From the NCBI RefSeq assembly GCF_003364255.1, contig NZ_NXLR01000001.1, positions 217,153-281,152 on the forward strand: a DNA stretch of 64,000 nucleotides, written 5' to 3'. The notes under the pieces were generated by a model. The model was given only the letters and a program-made list of their open reading frames with translations. It searched no databases and had not been told where the DNA came from. Positions 19,753-30,476 of this stretch are shown one piece after another; position 1 is the stretch's first letter, and each line of letters starts with the position of its first letter. The DNA comes from Helicobacter marmotae (GTDB lineage Bacteria; Campylobacterota; Campylobacteria; Campylobacterales; Helicobacteraceae). Position numbers and translations under genes: made by a program.

Positions 19753-21198
19753 ATGAAAATCATACATAAAGCCCTTACTTTTGAAGATGTCTTGCTCGTG
19801 CCTACATATTCTGAAATCCTCCCCCAAGAAGTCAATACCCAAACGATGCTAAGTAAGAATATTACCCTTAATATCCCCCTTGTAAGTGCGGCTATGGACA
19901 CGGTTACAGAGTATCAAACCGCCATTGCTATGGCAAGATTAGGAGGCATTGGGATTATCCATAAAAATATGGATATAGCCTCACAAGTAGAGCAAATCAA
20001 ACGCGTTAAAAAAAGTGAGAGCGGTGTGATTGTTGATCCTATCTATATACGCGCAGATAGCACGCTTGCTGATGCTAAAGCTATCACGGATAATTATAAA
20101 ATCTCTGGTGTGCCGGTGGTAGATGAATATGGCAAACTCATAGGCATTCTCACAAACCGCGATGTACGCTTTGAGCATAATCTCAATAAGCTTGTAGGGG
20201 ATTTGATGACAAAAGATTCGCTCATCACTGCCAAAGTAGGCACGACTTTAGAAGAGGCAAAGGAGATTATGCACCAACACAGAATCGAAAAGCTGCCTAT
20301 TGTTGATGAAAACTACACACTCAAAGGGCTTATTACGATTAAGGATATTCAAAAGCGGATAGAATATCCTAACTCTTGCAAAGATAGCTTTGGTCGCCTG
20401 AAAGTAGGCGGGGCTATTGGTGTGAAGCAGTTTGAGAGGGCTGAAGCCCTCACTGAAGCGGGGGCAGATGTGCTTGTGCTTGATTGCGCACATGGGCATT
20501 CTATTAATGTGATTAAAACCTTAGAGAAAATCAAATCCAAGCTTGCTATTGATGTTATCGTGGGCAATGTCGTAACCCCACAAGCTACACGAGATTTAAT
20601 CAACGCAGGCGCAGATGCGATAAAGGTAGGCATAGGTCCGGGAAGTATCTGCACCACGCGCATTGTAGCGGGCGTGGGTATGCCCCAGATTTCAGCCATT
20701 GACACATGTGCTCAAATTGCTAAAACGCATAATATCCCCATTATTGCCGATGGAGGCATAAAATATTCAGGTGATATAGCTAAAGCCCTAGCTGTGGGAG
20801 CTTCAAGTGTGATGATAGGTAGCCTCCTTGCAGGTACTGAAGAGTCGCCGGGTGATTTAATCATCTATCAAGGCAGACAATACAAAAGTTATCGCGGTAT
20901 GGGAAGTATGGGTGCGATGAGTAGAGGAAGCGCAGATAGGTATTTCCAAGAGGGCACGGCACAAGATAAGCTCGTACCAGAGGGCGTAGAGGGGAGAGTA
21001 CCCTATAGGGGTAAAGTAGGCGATGTCGTTCATCAGCTTATTGGTGGGCTTAAGTCATCAATGGGCTATTTAGGCAGCAAGGATATTACAACCTTATGGG
21101 AGAGGGCGGAATTTGTAGAAATTACCTCCGCAGGATTAAGAGAATCTCATGTGCATGATGTAGATATTACCAAAGAAGCACCCAACTATCACGGCTAA
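19753..21198 (+). CDS. guaB: Inosine-5'-monophosphate dehydrogenase
   Basis: NAD-dependent IMP to XMP step of guanine nucleotide synthesis (481 aa). The TIM barrel is interrupted by two CBS domains at about residues 95-205 ([18 protein letters not shown] and [19 protein letters not shown]). The catalytic loop [15 protein letters not shown] contains the active-site Cys. [20 protein letters not shown] and the flap region SRGSADRYF with GRVPYRGKV are present. Preceded by AAGGA 8 bp after gatA. Confidence 0.97.
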   Translation: MKIIHKALTFEDVLLVPTYSEILPQEVNTQTMLSKNITLNIPLVSAAMDTVTEYQTAIAMARLGGIGIIHKNMDIASQVEQIKRVKKSESGVIVDPIYIRADSTLADAKAITDNYKISGVPVVDEYGKLIGILTNRDVRFEHNLNKLVGDLMTKDSLITAKVGTTLEEAKEIMHQHRIEKLPIVDENYTLKGLITIKDIQKRIEYPNSCKDSFGRLKVGGAIGVKQFERAEALTEAGADVLVLDCAHGHSINVIKTLEKIKSKLAIDVIVGNVVTPQATRDLINAGADAIKVGIGPGSICTTRIVAGVGMPQISAIDTCAQIAKTHNIPIIADGGIKYSGDIAKALAVGASSVMIGSLLAGTEESPGDLIIYQGRQYKSYRGMGSMGAMSRGSADRYFQEGTAQDKLVPEGVEGRVPYRGKVGDVVHQLIGGLKSSMGYLGSKDITTLWERAEFVEITSAGLRESHVHDVDITKEAPNYHG

Positions 21199-21207
21199 GG
21201 ATTACTT

Positions 21208-21417
21208 ATGGAAGAGACAAATCAAAGAGAGCAAATACCCCAAGAGGAGTTTGAAACCCTCATTCAAAAGGCAAAAGATGTATTAGCCAAGCTTAATTCT
21301 CAAGAGATTTCACTTAAAGAGTCGCTTTTGCTTTATGAGAATGGTATGCAGAGCTTAAAACAAGCACAAGAAATACTAGAACATGCTAAATTGCACTATC
21401 AAGAGTTTAAAGATTAG
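21208..21417 (+). CDS. xseB: Exodeoxyribonuclease VII small subunit
   Basis: A 69-residue protein with the XseB pattern FETLIQKAKDVLAKLNSQE, then LKESLLLYENGMQSLKQAQE. It forms a helical hairpin that binds the catalytic XseA subunit. Acidic N-terminal tail (MEETNQREQ). It sits between guaB (9-bp gap) and fliR (6-bp gap), so likely the same transcript. XseA is not in the window. Confidence 0.9.
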   Translation: MEETNQREQIPQEEFETLIQKAKDVLAKLNSQEISLKESLLLYENGMQSLKQAQEILEHAKLHYQEFKD

Positions 21418-21423
21418 ACATTT

Positions 21424-22200
21424 ATGGAGCTTGTAGCTTACATTACCCAGCCTAATAATGTCGCTGTATTCTTGCTTTTAATAGCGCGCTTTAGCGGGGT
21501 GTTTGCCTTTTTTCCATTTTTTGATAATCAACTTGTGAGCGTCAATGTCCGTGGGGCTATGGTGTTTTTTATGAGTGTGGCGTTTTTCCCCCTTGTGCAT
21601 ACGCAGCTCCCTGATATAAGTATGGTGGAGTTTATTATCATCGCTTTATTTGAGGTTATGCTAGGCTTTTTGGCTTCTATTTGCTTGCAGATTGTTTTTG
21701 CTATGCTTAGCTTTGGCGGAGAGCTTATAAGCTTCACTATGGGGCTTACTATGGCAAGTGCGTATGACCCAATAAGTGGTGCGCAAAAGCCCATTATCGC
21801 CCAGCTTATCGCCCTTATAGGCTTGCTTATTGCCCTAAGCCTTGACTTTCATCACACTATCTTTCTTATCATCTCCCATAGCCTCAATGCCACGCCACTA
21901 GGAGGATTCATATTTGAACCAAAAAGTGTGGCATATTTCATCAAAGCATTTGGGAATATATTCCTTGTGGGTTTCTCTATGGCTTTCCCTGTTTTAGCCA
22001 TTATCCTCCTCTCTGATGTGATTTTTGGCATGATTATGAAAACACACCCACAATTCAATCTCTTAGCTATAGGCTTCCCTCTCAAAATTGGCATTGCCTT
22101 TGTTGTGCTGATTTTTACGATTTCTACGATTATTTATACATTCAAAAATGAGCTAAAAAATGCGTTTTTTGCCGTGGGTAAGCTCTTTTTAGGGCAGTAG
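21424..22200 (+). CDS. fliR: Flagellar export apparatus protein FliR
   Basis: A 258-residue membrane protein of the flagellar type III export gate, with about six hydrophobic helices. Family features: the N-terminal FLLLIARFSGVFAFFPFF, the central GELISFTMGLTMASAYDP, and the C-terminal LSDVIFGMIMKTHPQFNLLA with FPLKIGIAF. Forms the export pore with FliP and FliQ. Its stop abuts the stop of the convergent TonB-dependent receptor gene with no spacer. Confidence 0.95.
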   Translation: MELVAYITQPNNVAVFLLLIARFSGVFAFFPFFDNQLVSVNVRGAMVFFMSVAFFPLVHTQLPDISMVEFIIIALFEVMLGFLASICLQIVFAMLSFGGELISFTMGLTMASAYDPISGAQKPIIAQLIALIGLLIALSLDFHHTIFLIISHSLNATPLGGFIFEPKSVAYFIKAFGNIFLVGFSMAFPVLAIILLSDVIFGMIMKTHPQFNLLAIGFPLKIGIAFVVLIFTISTIIYTFKNELKNAFFAVGKLFLGQ

Positions 22201-25200
22201 TTAAAACTTATACCCCACTTGGAGCCAAAATTGCCGCCCCACTTCATATACAGGTGTAGCACTTAATCCTGCCATCATGGAATAGCTCGCACTTGCAATG
22301 GCAAGATTCTCACTATCTAGCACATTGTAAATATCAATATTTGTATAGAGTGTATTACCCTTAAAAATATCTATTTCAAAGCCTATGCGCATATCCCAAG
22401 TAAAAGCCCCTCTTATATCAAATGGCTTAAAGGTATCTATATAATTTCCATTACTATCCTTATCGGGTTGGGCACGATTAGCTAGCCCTCCATAGCTTGC
22501 AGGGATACTTGCCATAGCCTTATAAGGGCTTCTGTATCGAAAGAAATTATTAAAAAGCCCCTTTGTGCGCCATAGATTAAAAGTGTGCGTGGTATTTAGC
22601 CTTAAGGTATAGGGGCGATTAAAATTCTCCGCTGGTTTATCAGCATATCTTACAAGCATTCCATTCCAAGAAATCCACTGGTTGGCTAATTCTTGATTAG
22701 TGAGTGTATCGCTATAATCTGTGTAGTTACGTTTTACATTTGTCCAATCAAAGGCAAGTAAGATGTGGTGTTTTGTGTTGGCAAATGTGAGCGGGGTGAT
22801 ATTATCAAGCGTAAGGGTGATGATATTGCTGGTAGATTGTCCTTCGTTTGTATAAGTGCGATAAGTCGTTCCATTTGGTTGGGCAGTGCTTGGGCATGAG
22901 GTTGTTAATTGTCCTGTTGCAGTATTGAAACAAGCCTGTCTTATCTCATCTCTCCCTTTACGATAAATATATTTCATAGCAAGTTTCAAATCAAAGATTC
23001 TTTGTGCAAAGCCTATCATCAGCTCATCTGCATAAGGTACTTTAAGTTGCGTGAAATCCGTCCCATTAGCTGTAGGAAGATAGCAGTTATTGTAATCTGT
23101 GCCACTACCAGTAGTAGTACATATTTTACCCTCTGCGAGTACTTCTTGCCAAGTTTTAGCAGGAGTGTTGCGACGAATATCATAACGCAAGGCAGTCATA
23201 CCTTCAGCTAAAGCATAGGCAAAGATATTTCTCCCATAGTAACGATTTACCCCCGCACTTATGCTACTTGCTAAGTATTCCCCTAAAAAGCCTCCATTCC
23301 AAGGAGCGCTATATTGCAATGCAAATCTAGGGGCAGCAGTGAGTTTATCCATATACGTATCACTATCCAATCTCGCTCCAGCCCTTATATGCAAGCCTCC
23401 AAGATTCCCTAAAGTAAAGTTAAGGCTATCTTCTAAGAATGCTGAGAATAAGTAATTATCTAAACTCACCTTGCCTTGCTTATAATAAAGCGTGTTTCTA
23501 AAATACTGCCCATAATTCCAAATATAATAGCCCGCACTTGTTTTGTGAGAGCTATCTACATTAGTGGTGTCAGTAATGTTATTACTGCGAACATCATATA
23601 CCTTACCTGTATCACACCAAGCCATATCTGTTTGAAGACATTGAGATTGTTGGCTTTGTGTCATAAAGGTAGAGGCACTGGTGGGGGAGAGATAATAATC
23701 CCTAGGGTTGCTATTTTGCACATATTGATAGCCTAGCTCTAAGCCTATTTGGAATCTATGCTCTATATTATCTAACTCTAAAGGCTTAAAATCAAAAATA
23801 ATTTTATCACTCAATGTATGCTGGGAGCTATCATATGGTGCATACCCACCCTCTCTAGCTAAGCCCACCCAATTACTCCAATTTTTAGTCTCTGAAATAT
23901 ACCAATCTTTAAAATCGCTCCAACCCATCGAAATGGTGGAATTTTCTAAAAACGAATAACTCAAAGTATGTGTAAGCGTGCCTAAAGCATTCTCCCAAAT
24001 GCTTTTTAACCCCAAATTATGCCCGCCAGATTTGAAGTTATAATAATTATCTTGTGTGCCTACAATGAAGCGAATATCAGATTGTGGAGCATAAGTATAG
24101 CTTAGCTCTAATCGCACACTCTCGCTTGGGTCATAATAGCCTTTAATAAAAAAATTATAACTTTCACGTTTTTGGTTTTGGTTTGCGGTGCTATAGTTGC
24201 TTGGGTCTAGGGGGCTAGGTCTTGAATGGTTAGTTACAAGATGTTGGCGAATAGGGATAATGCTCTGCGTGCTTGTAAAGCTAGCAATCACTCCGCTTTT
24301 GTCATTGGGCTTAGATTCCACACTTGAGCGAAAGAGATGTTTGATAAACTGCGGCTGGTTTGATTCACTACTTGAGTTAAGAAAATTTTGCAAACTTTGG
24401 CTAGTGGCTTCATAAATATGATATTTAGTGAGTGAAAAGGCTTTAGGGTCGGCATTGCCTTGTGTAACTTGATAGCTAATATTTGCCCCTAAAGTTTTAG
24501 TGGGTCGCCTTGTAGTTGCCTCCACTACCCCTCCTGTAAATCCCCCAAAAGCCGCAGAAATATTAGAATCTTGCACGACAATAGATTCTAAAAGGCTTGT
24601 ATCGATATTTAACCCCTGACTTCTGCCCTGCCCACTTCCCCCATACACACTCGCACTGCCTGCTGGATTAATATCATTATTCATATTAAAGCCATCAATT
24701 TGGAAGTTGTTTTGATAATGCAATCCCCCGCTTATGCTAATTTTAGCTGGGTCTATTTCACCCGGGGTAGCGCTTTTTAGCTGCTGTGTGTCATATTGCA
24801 CATTGGGTAAGATTCTTAAAATAGAGGTAATATCGCCATTACCGGTGGGATTAGATTCTAAGATTTGAGCATTGAGTGTAGCGCCACTTTGGAAAGTCTC
24901 TATATCATTGGTAGCACTCACAATGGAGGTGGAGAGTTTGACACTCCTTTGGGCTTGGTCTTTGTGAGGTGTTTGAAGATTTTGACTTTCTTGCAAAGAT
25001 TCTGTAGGAAGATTTTGGGATTCTAAGCTTTGAGCGAGTAATACCCCCCCCCCCCTGAGAGAAAAAGTGAGAGAAAGGGGAGAGAGAAAAGAAATAAAAA
25101 GCAAAGCATAGCACCCACTTCTCCACTCCTTATTGATCCCCTCTTTTGTATTCTCTTTTACTTTTTTGCTTGGATTTTCTCTTATAGTTTCTTGTTTAGA

Positions 25201-25248
25201 TTCAATCTTTGCTCCATTGATTTGCCCCTTATGGCTATAAAACTTCAT
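22201..25248 (-). CDS. TonB-dependent outer-membrane receptor 1, phase-variable, in frame
   Basis: An outer-membrane beta-barrel receptor (about 1015 aa) with an N-terminal plug domain (ILRILPNVQYDT, ISISGGLHYQNNFQIDGFNM, GGFTGGVVEATTRRPTK). The C-terminus ends in an aromatic barrel signal (FWLQVGYKF). Transported ligand unknown. An unusually long basic leader of about 45 residues precedes the hydrophobic signal core. A 12-G tract at 25044-25055 encodes Arg-Gly-Gly-Gly just before the probable signal cleavage at LLAQS. At 12 G the reading frame is intact (ON). I start at ATG 25248, with GGAGG upstream; ATG 25260 is the alternative. Strongly similar to the receptor at 34589-37482. Two shared Cys pairs lie in the barrel (for example CLQTDMAWC). 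Confidence 0.9.
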   Translation of the reverse strand: MKFYSHKGQINGAKIESKQETIRENPSKKVKENTKEGINKEWRSGCYALLFISFLSPLSLTFSLRGGGVLLAQSLESQNLPTESLQESQNLQTPHKDQAQRSVKLSTSIVSATNDIETFQSGATLNAQILESNPTGNGDITSILRILPNVQYDTQQLKSATPGEIDPAKISISGGLHYQNNFQIDGFNMNNDINPAGSASVYGGSGQGRSQGLNIDTSLLESIVVQDSNISAAFGGFTGGVVEATTRRPTKTLGANISYQVTQGNADPKAFSLTKYHIYEATSQSLQNFLNSSSESNQPQFIKHLFRSSVESKPNDKSGVIASFTSTQSIIPIRQHLVTNHSRPSPLDPSNYSTANQNQKRESYNFFIKGYYDPSESVRLELSYTYAPQSDIRFIVGTQDNYYNFKSGGHNLGLKSIWENALGTLTHTLSYSFLENSTISMGWSDFKDWYISETKNWSNWVGLAREGGYAPYDSSQHTLSDKIIFDFKPLELDNIEHRFQIGLELGYQYVQNSNPRDYYLSPTSASTFMTQSQQSQCLQTDMAWCDTGKVYDVRSNNITDTTNVDSSHKTSAGYYIWNYGQYFRNTLYYKQGKVSLDNYLFSAFLEDSLNFTLGNLGGLHIRAGARLDSDTYMDKLTAAPRFALQYSAPWNGGFLGEYLASSISAGVNRYYGRNIFAYALAEGMTALRYDIRRNTPAKTWQEVLAEGKICTTTGSGTDYNNCYLPTANGTDFTQLKVPYADELMIGFAQRIFDLKLAMKYIYRKGRDEIRQACFNTATGQLTTSCPSTAQPNGTTYRTYTNEGQSTSNIITLTLDNITPLTFANTKHHILLAFDWTNVKRNYTDYSDTLTNQELANQWISWNGMLVRYADKPAENFNRPYTLRLNTTHTFNLWRTKGLFNNFFRYRSPYKAMASIPASYGGLANRAQPDKDSNGNYIDTFKPFDIRGAFTWDMRIGFEIDIFKGNTLYTNIDIYNVLDSENLAIASASYSMMAGLSATPVYEVGRQFWLQVGYKF
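25044..25055 (-). repeat. G12 homopolymer, phase-variation tract in receptor 1
   Basis: Twelve consecutive G on the coding (minus) strand in the signal-peptide region. Twelve keeps the frame; a gain or loss of one base would stop translation early. Slipped-strand changes at such tracts are the usual phase-variation mechanism in Helicobacter. Confidence 0.9.
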
Positions 25249-25308
25249 ACACCCCTCCATTTATGAAACATATAAAAATGGCGTGATATTAGTGTATGAG
25301 AACTTAAG

Positions 25309-25335
25309 ATAAAATAAAAACTATTATCATTTTAT
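25309..25335. promoter_or_regulatory. AT-rich dyad upstream of receptor 1, possible Fur site
   Basis: ATAAAAT and ATTTTAT form a 7-bp inverted repeat with 13 AT-rich bases between (including ATTATCA), 60-90 bp upstream of the receptor start and partly over the region after carA. It resembles Fur-type sites loosely. Iron control of the receptor is an inference. Confidence 0.3.
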
Positions 25336-25339
25336 ACAA

Positions 25340-26476
25340 CTAGGATTTTATGCAAAGTCTAGCAAACTCTTCAAAGAGCGCTCTTGCCTCTTTTGGTCCC
25401 GGGCTGGCTTCTGGGTGATGTTGGACAGAAAAAATAGGCTTATTCTTATACTTCACGCCCTCAATGGTGCCATCAAATAAATTGCGATGAGTGATAGTAG
25501 CTATCTCTGCGATAGATTCACTCACGCAATAGTTGTGATTTTGCGCGGTAATTTCCACTGCTCCACTTTGGAGATTCTTAATAGGGTGATTGCCCCCATG
25601 ATGTCCAAACTTGAGCTTATAAGTAGGATAGCCATGCGCAATGGAGAGCAGCTGATGCCCTAAACAAATGCCAAAAATAGGGATATTTGAGGTAATAAGC
25701 TTTTGTATCTCTGCAATTTCACGCTCTAGCATAAGCGGATCTCCGGGTCCATTTGAGAGAAATACACCCGCAATCTCCCCGCTCTCAAAGGCTTTAAGAA
25801 TATCTGCTGCGCTAAAATCATGCCCCACAACCTCCACTTCTAAGCCCACAGCACAGAGCTCATTAAGGATATTGGTTTTAATACCAAAATCAATGGCTAC
25901 TACCTTAGCTTGGGCTTTAGGAGGTTTAGCATAATCAAATTGAGCAAAGTCAAATACAGCTTGTGCATGAGTATAGGGCTTTTTGGTAGAGACTTGCTGC
26001 ATAAAGTTAAGCTCATTTATACTAGGAGCACTCTCTAATGCCTCACGTAATGCCTCTTGGCTTGAAATATCATTTGAGGCAATCATCATCATGGAGCCTT
26101 GTGTGGTAAGCATTTTGATAAGTCCGCGCGTATGGACATTACAAATCCCCATAATATTATGCCCTCTAAGATAGCTAGCCAAGCTTTGGGTGGAGCGAAA
26201 ATTAGAGACAAAATCATTATAAGAAGAGAGTATCACGCCCACACAAGAAGCCCTAAGCGATTCTCTATCTTGCTCATTTGTGCCTACAATGCCAATTTCA
26301 GGCATACTAAAGACAACAAACTGCCCTGCATAGCTTGGGTCTGTGATAATCTCTTGGTAGCCACTCATAGAGGTATTAAATACCGCTTCCCCTATGAATG
26401 TCCCTCTTGCGCCAAAACTCTTGGCTTTAATGTATAAACCATTGGCAAAATACAAATACACATCTGCAAGATTCAT
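25340..26476 (-). CDS. carA: Carbamoyl-phosphate synthase small subunit
   Basis: Glutaminase subunit (378 aa) that supplies ammonia to CarB for arginine and pyrimidine synthesis. The N-terminal CarA domain has GEAVFNTSMSGYQEIITDPS. The C-terminal class I glutamine amidotransferase domain has FLSNGPGDP, the nucleophile Cys in FGICLGHQLLSIAHG, and the His/Glu pair in SVQHHPEASPGP. It overlaps the DUF507 gene by 4 bp (ATGA). CarB is not in the window. Confidence 0.97.
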   Translation of the reverse strand: MNLADVYLYFANGLYIKAKSFGARGTFIGEAVFNTSMSGYQEIITDPSYAGQFVVFSMPEIGIVGTNEQDRESLRASCVGVILSSYNDFVSNFRSTQSLASYLRGHNIMGICNVHTRGLIKMLTTQGSMMMIASNDISSQEALREALESAPSINELNFMQQVSTKKPYTHAQAVFDFAQFDYAKPPKAQAKVVAIDFGIKTNILNELCAVGLEVEVVGHDFSAADILKAFESGEIAGVFLSNGPGDPLMLEREIAEIQKLITSNIPIFGICLGHQLLSIAHGYPTYKLKFGHHGGNHPIKNLQSGAVEITAQNHNYCVSESIAEIATITHRNLFDGTIEGVKYKNKPIFSVQHHPEASPGPKEARALFEEFARLCIKS

Positions 26477-27018
26477 AAAAGTCCTCTTTTGCGTAATTCT
26501 TCCTCATAAAGCTTGCTAAATACAATCTCATATTCCTCCGTGCCATACACAAGCTTGCGTTTATATCTTTTTAGCTTCTCAATCACCACTTCCTCTGCTT
26601 TGTCATAAATTTTTGAATATTCATTAATGGCTTTAAAAATAATGTTTTTCACAATGGTTTCAGAGATGTTAAATTGTATCAAAGGCTGCAAGGCATTAAG
26701 AATCTGATGAGAAACATCGCTGCAACGTTCCTCCCATGCGAGATAGAATCCCTCCTCTCGTGCTACTTGGCGCTTGCACATTCTAAATAACTCCCGCTCA
26801 TCCATGCCAAAATCTTCAATCTCATCACTTCGCTCTTCAAGGATTTCACGCACTTTTTCATCAATGTGCAACTCCTTTTGAATATTTGCCCCAAGCACTT
26901 CTAGAGCATTTTGGGCAATCTGCTCAATAGGAGCTAAAATCTCAATTTGTGGGGAATTACCTATATCTATACTAATTTTATTTGCAATATAAGGGGCATG
27001 CTGCATTTTTAACTTCAT
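26473..27018 (-). CDS. DUF507 family protein
   Basis: A 181-residue, highly charged, mostly helical soluble protein without signal or membrane segment. It matches the DUF507 pattern seen beside carA in epsilonproteobacteria: a central acidic segment IDEKVREILEERSDEIEDFG and the C-terminal KIYDKAEEVVIEKLKRYKRK with EEELRKRGLL. No known function. Its stop overlaps the carA start by 4 bp, so it is first in a DUF507-carA pair. Confidence 0.8.
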   Translation of the reverse strand: MKLKMQHAPYIANKISIDIGNSPQIEILAPIEQIAQNALEVLGANIQKELHIDEKVREILEERSDEIEDFGMDERELFRMCKRQVAREEGFYLAWEERCSDVSHQILNALQPLIQFNISETIVKNIIFKAINEYSKIYDKAEEVVIEKLKRYKRKLVYGTEEYEIVFSKLYEEELRKRGLL

Positions 27019-27083
27019 ATTTTATCCTTGAAACTTGGATTTGCAATATTGTAACGCGTTTTAAGTAAAAATGCCTTTAAGCT

Positions 27084-29090
27084 CTAAAACAAAAGCTCCT
27101 CATCGATATTCGCCGCGGGTCTTTTAATGGGCAGTGGTGAATCATCTGTATAATAAAAATCCCCATAATCAAGTGTTTTTGACTTCACGCCCTCTGGTAT
27201 CTTAAATTTACGTGCAATACCCGGATCAAAAGTCAGCACTTTAGAGAAAAAATAGGCAAATGCCGGAGGGGCGACTATGCCTCCTGATTCATGGGGTCCT
27301 ATAGGTGTGTTATCATCACGCCCATACCATACTATCGCCTGTACATCGGGGGTAAATCCGCAAAACCACGCATCAATATTGCGATTAGAAGTGCCTGTTT
27401 TACCCGCTACTTCTAAGCCCTGAAGACGCGCCCTTGAGCCTGTGCCGCGATTAACCACATCACGCAAAATATCAATAGTCAAAAAGGCTTGAGCGGCAGT
27501 GGTGATATGCTGAGATTCCCCTAAAGAGCTATATACATTCTCTCCATTTTTATTATTCACAGATGCTATGAGCGTGGGTTTAAGGATCGTGCCATAATTT
27601 GAAAACATCGAATACTGCCTAGCAGCCTCCAATGGAGAGAGCTCAAAACTCCCAAGCACAATGGACATATTTTCTGGGAGATTACTAAAACCCATATTCT
27701 TAAGCGCACTATATACCTTAGCAAAGCCGATATTTTGATCCACAAGGTTAATCGTAGCAAGATTGCTTGAAGTGCGCAGTGCGTCTTTAAGTGTCATAAA
27801 GCCATTAAACCTAGACGTATAATTTGAAGGGCGCCATTCTTCACTCTCACTCTCTTGGGTATCATCACTTGCGGCTTCTGCTGCGCCTTTTGTAACAAAC
27901 TTGCGCGGCACATCGGGGATAAAAGTCGCAGGAGATTCACCTTTATCAAAAGCACTTTGGTAGATAAAGGGCTTTATAGCACTCCCAATTTGCCTTTTAG
28001 CTTGAGTGGCACGATTAAATTTATTTTTCACATAATCCACTCCTCCAACCATAGCTAATATTTCCCCACTATGAGTATCTGTAACTACCATAGCACCATT
28101 GAGTGTGTCATTATTAAAATCATGCTGGGCATATACCTTAGGATAGCGCTCCAATAATCGTTTGTTAATTTCATCATAGCCATAGACAAGTGCCTCTTGG
28201 GCTGCAAATTGATAATCAAGGTCAATATTTAGCTTTATGTAATATCCGCCGGTTTTAAGATCTTCAATATGTGATAACTCGCGTAAAACCTCATCAACCA
28301 CATAAGGGGCGACATTTTGAGTTAATGTCTGATTAAAAACTTGGGGCTCTTCATTAAGCGCAAGCTGCTGCTCTTCTTTGGAAATCCAGCCAATATCATA
28401 AAGCCTATCAATAATATCATTTGCCCTTGCAAGTGAGAATTCTTTATTTTTTGTAGGGTCATAAAAACTAGGGGCTTTAGGCAAACCTACCAACATACAA
28501 ATTTCTTTTAATGTAAGCTCCCCTAAAGTCTTATGAAAATACCCCAATGCCGCTGTTTTAATGCCATGATAGCCATGCCCAAATGAAATGCGATTCAAAT
28601 AAAGCTCTAAAATACTCTCCTTGCTTAAATGCCGCTCGATATGAATAGCTAGCATTGCTTCTGTGAGCTTACGCTTGAGTGTTTTCTCTGGGCTTAGGGC
28701 GATATTTTTAATAAGCTGCTGGGTGAGTGTGCTCCCGCCCTCAACATAGCGCATATTTTTGAGATTCTTAAGCATAGCACGCGATATGGCATCGGGATTA
28801 ATGCCAATATGCTCAAAAAATAACGTATCTTCTACCGCAAGGAGTGCCTCTATAATGCGCGGGGGGATTTCATCAAAAGTCGCATAGAATCTAAAATTTT
28901 CATCAGTAAAGACATTAGCAATCAGTCTATCTTTTCTATCAACAATCTGTGAGGCAAGGGCAAAGCGATAGTTCTTGATTTTATCTACTTCGACTTCCAC
29001 TTCATAAAAAAGCCTTATGCAATAGGCACATACCAGCACACCTATAACAACAAAAAGCCCAAAGAAGCTATATTTAATGCCTCGCCACAT
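27084..29090 (-). CDS. mrcA: Penicillin-binding protein 1A (transglycosylase/transpeptidase)
   Basis: Class A PBP (668 aa) that polymerises and cross-links peptidoglycan. N-terminal membrane helix at residues 8-27. The glycosyltransferase domain has the catalytic Glu in AVEDTLFFEH, followed by GGSTLTQQLIKN. The transpeptidase domain has GSAIKPFIY (SxxK), TSSNLATI (SxN) and VAGKTGTSN (KTG). C-terminal tail ends EELLF. It lies 12 bp downstream of tlpD in the same orientation, although the two are functionally unrelated. Confidence 0.95.
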   Translation of the reverse strand: MWRGIKYSFFGLFVVIGVLVCAYCIRLFYEVEVEVDKIKNYRFALASQIVDRKDRLIANVFTDENFRFYATFDEIPPRIIEALLAVEDTLFFEHIGINPDAISRAMLKNLKNMRYVEGGSTLTQQLIKNIALSPEKTLKRKLTEAMLAIHIERHLSKESILELYLNRISFGHGYHGIKTAALGYFHKTLGELTLKEICMLVGLPKAPSFYDPTKNKEFSLARANDIIDRLYDIGWISKEEQQLALNEEPQVFNQTLTQNVAPYVVDEVLRELSHIEDLKTGGYYIKLNIDLDYQFAAQEALVYGYDEINKRLLERYPKVYAQHDFNNDTLNGAMVVTDTHSGEILAMVGGVDYVKNKFNRATQAKRQIGSAIKPFIYQSAFDKGESPATFIPDVPRKFVTKGAAEAASDDTQESESEEWRPSNYTSRFNGFMTLKDALRTSSNLATINLVDQNIGFAKVYSALKNMGFSNLPENMSIVLGSFELSPLEAARQYSMFSNYGTILKPTLIASVNNKNGENVYSSLGESQHITTAAQAFLTIDILRDVVNRGTGSRARLQGLEVAGKTGTSNRNIDAWFCGFTPDVQAIVWYGRDDNTPIGPHESGGIVAPPAFAYFFSKVLTFDPGIARKFKIPEGVKSKTLDYGDFYYTDDSPLPIKRPAANIDEELLF

Positions 29091-29102
29091 AAGGTTGTGT
29101 CC

Positions 29103-30476
29103 TTAAGACTTTATTTCACTTTGACTATCTATATTAGGCGTATATGCGCTTACATGCTCACTTTGGGTAATTTCCTTTTCAAGCTGCTTAATTTCACTCA
29201 ACACTTCATCACGTTTTTCATTATACATATCCACAATGGCTTTCATCACGCCATCAGAGTTTTTCTCCATAGCAAGAATCTTCTCATCAATAAAGCTTTT
29301 AGGGCAACTTTGCTTCTCATCAGCAAAAGTTTGTGCAAGGGTAATTGCCTCTGTATGCACGCCCGCATGGAAAGCATCAAGTGCCTTATAGCCCTCAGTA
29401 TTAGCAAATGTAGCCTTACCATCGCCCTCAAAATACCATTTCCCTAAGCGACAATTATGATGATCCACACAATTAAAGCTATCACTTAGCCCAAAGATAT
29501 ATGAATAGAGATTATTTTTATACACCACATGATCTAGCTTAGCCAACACACAAAAGATTCTATTACTTAGATTGAGCGTGCTTGATTTGGTAATAAGACT
29601 CCCTACTTTTAAGTTATTTACAATGCTATGGAGCTTTAATACACCATCACGTACATTACCTGTAGCCTCATTGGTTTCCTCTGTGCTTGTTTGTATGTCA
29701 TTTGCCTCTTGCTGCATGGATTTCACAACCACTGCAATTTCTTTTGTAGCTTTTTGCGTTTTTTCTGCTAGTTTTCTCACTTCATCGGCTACCACTGCAA
29801 AGCCTCTGCCATGCTCTCCAGCCCTTGCTGCTTCAATAGCAGCATTAAGCGCTAGGAGGTTAGTTTGCTCTGCTATGTCATCAATCAGTGAAATCACACT
29901 TGTAATTTCATTACTTCTTTGTGTGAGAGAATTCACCAAATCTGAAGCAACTTGCATTTTTTCATACAAGACTTCAATCTGCTCTAAAGCTTTTGCACTC
30001 ATACCTAAGCCGTCTTGGGCAGATTCTGCTGCTTTGACAGAATATTCAGCCACACCATTTGATTCTGTAAGGACATTTTGTAGGGAGCTTTGTGTTTGTG
30101 TTACACCTGTTTTGAGGCTTTTTGTATAAACTTCAAAGAGATTCGTGCCTGAAGCATTATTAGTAAGGGTATTGAGTGGCAAGATCGAATAATATTCCAC
30201 ATCTCCTATACGCATAGACTTCACACTATACTCGTGGCGAGCACAATTTGCAGTAGTCGTATTTTGATGAAGTTGGGGGATCAGTGTGCTAAGGCTTTCA
30301 AGTTTCTCTGCGATATTATTTTTATACACCACACTTCCATTTTTAAGCCCTACAATGGCTTCTACTTGAGAAAATCCTGTAAGTTTTTTATACGCCTCAA
30401 CTTCTTTATTAAGCTGAGCGATTTGAGCATCTTTTTCTATCATCTGCTGATGAACTGCCTTGCTAGAACCAAACAT
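29103..30476 (-). CDS. tlpD: Cytosolic chemoreceptor with CZB zinc domain (TlpD-like)
   Basis: A 457-residue soluble methyl-accepting protein without membrane helix. The N-terminus has [10 protein letters not shown] and a coiled coil. The signalling tip is [20 protein letters not shown]. The C-terminal CZB domain is complete: His in [12 protein letters not shown], Cys in HNCRLGKWY, and two His in FHAGVH. In H. pylori, TlpD (about 433 aa) senses oxidative and energy-related cues; orthology is inferred from domain order and CZB sequence. Preceded by AAAGGAGC at the start. Confidence 0.92.
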   Translation of the reverse strand: MFGSSKAVHQQMIEKDAQIAQLNKEVEAYKKLTGFSQVEAIVGLKNGSVVYKNNIAEKLESLSTLIPQLHQNTTTANCARHEYSVKSMRIGDVEYYSILPLNTLTNNASGTNLFEVYTKSLKTGVTQTQSSLQNVLTESNGVAEYSVKAAESAQDGLGMSAKALEQIEVLYEKMQVASDLVNSLTQRSNEITSVISLIDDIAEQTNLLALNAAIEAARAGEHGRGFAVVADEVRKLAEKTQKATKEIAVVVKSMQQEANDIQTSTEETNEATGNVRDGVLKLHSIVNNLKVGSLITKSSTLNLSNRIFCVLAKLDHVVYKNNLYSYIFGLSDSFNCVDHHNCRLGKWYFEGDGKATFANTEGYKALDAFHAGVHTEAITLAQTFADEKQSCPKSFIDEKILAMEKNSDGVMKAIVDMYNEKRDEVLSEIKQLEKEITQSEHVSAYTPNIDSQSEIKS

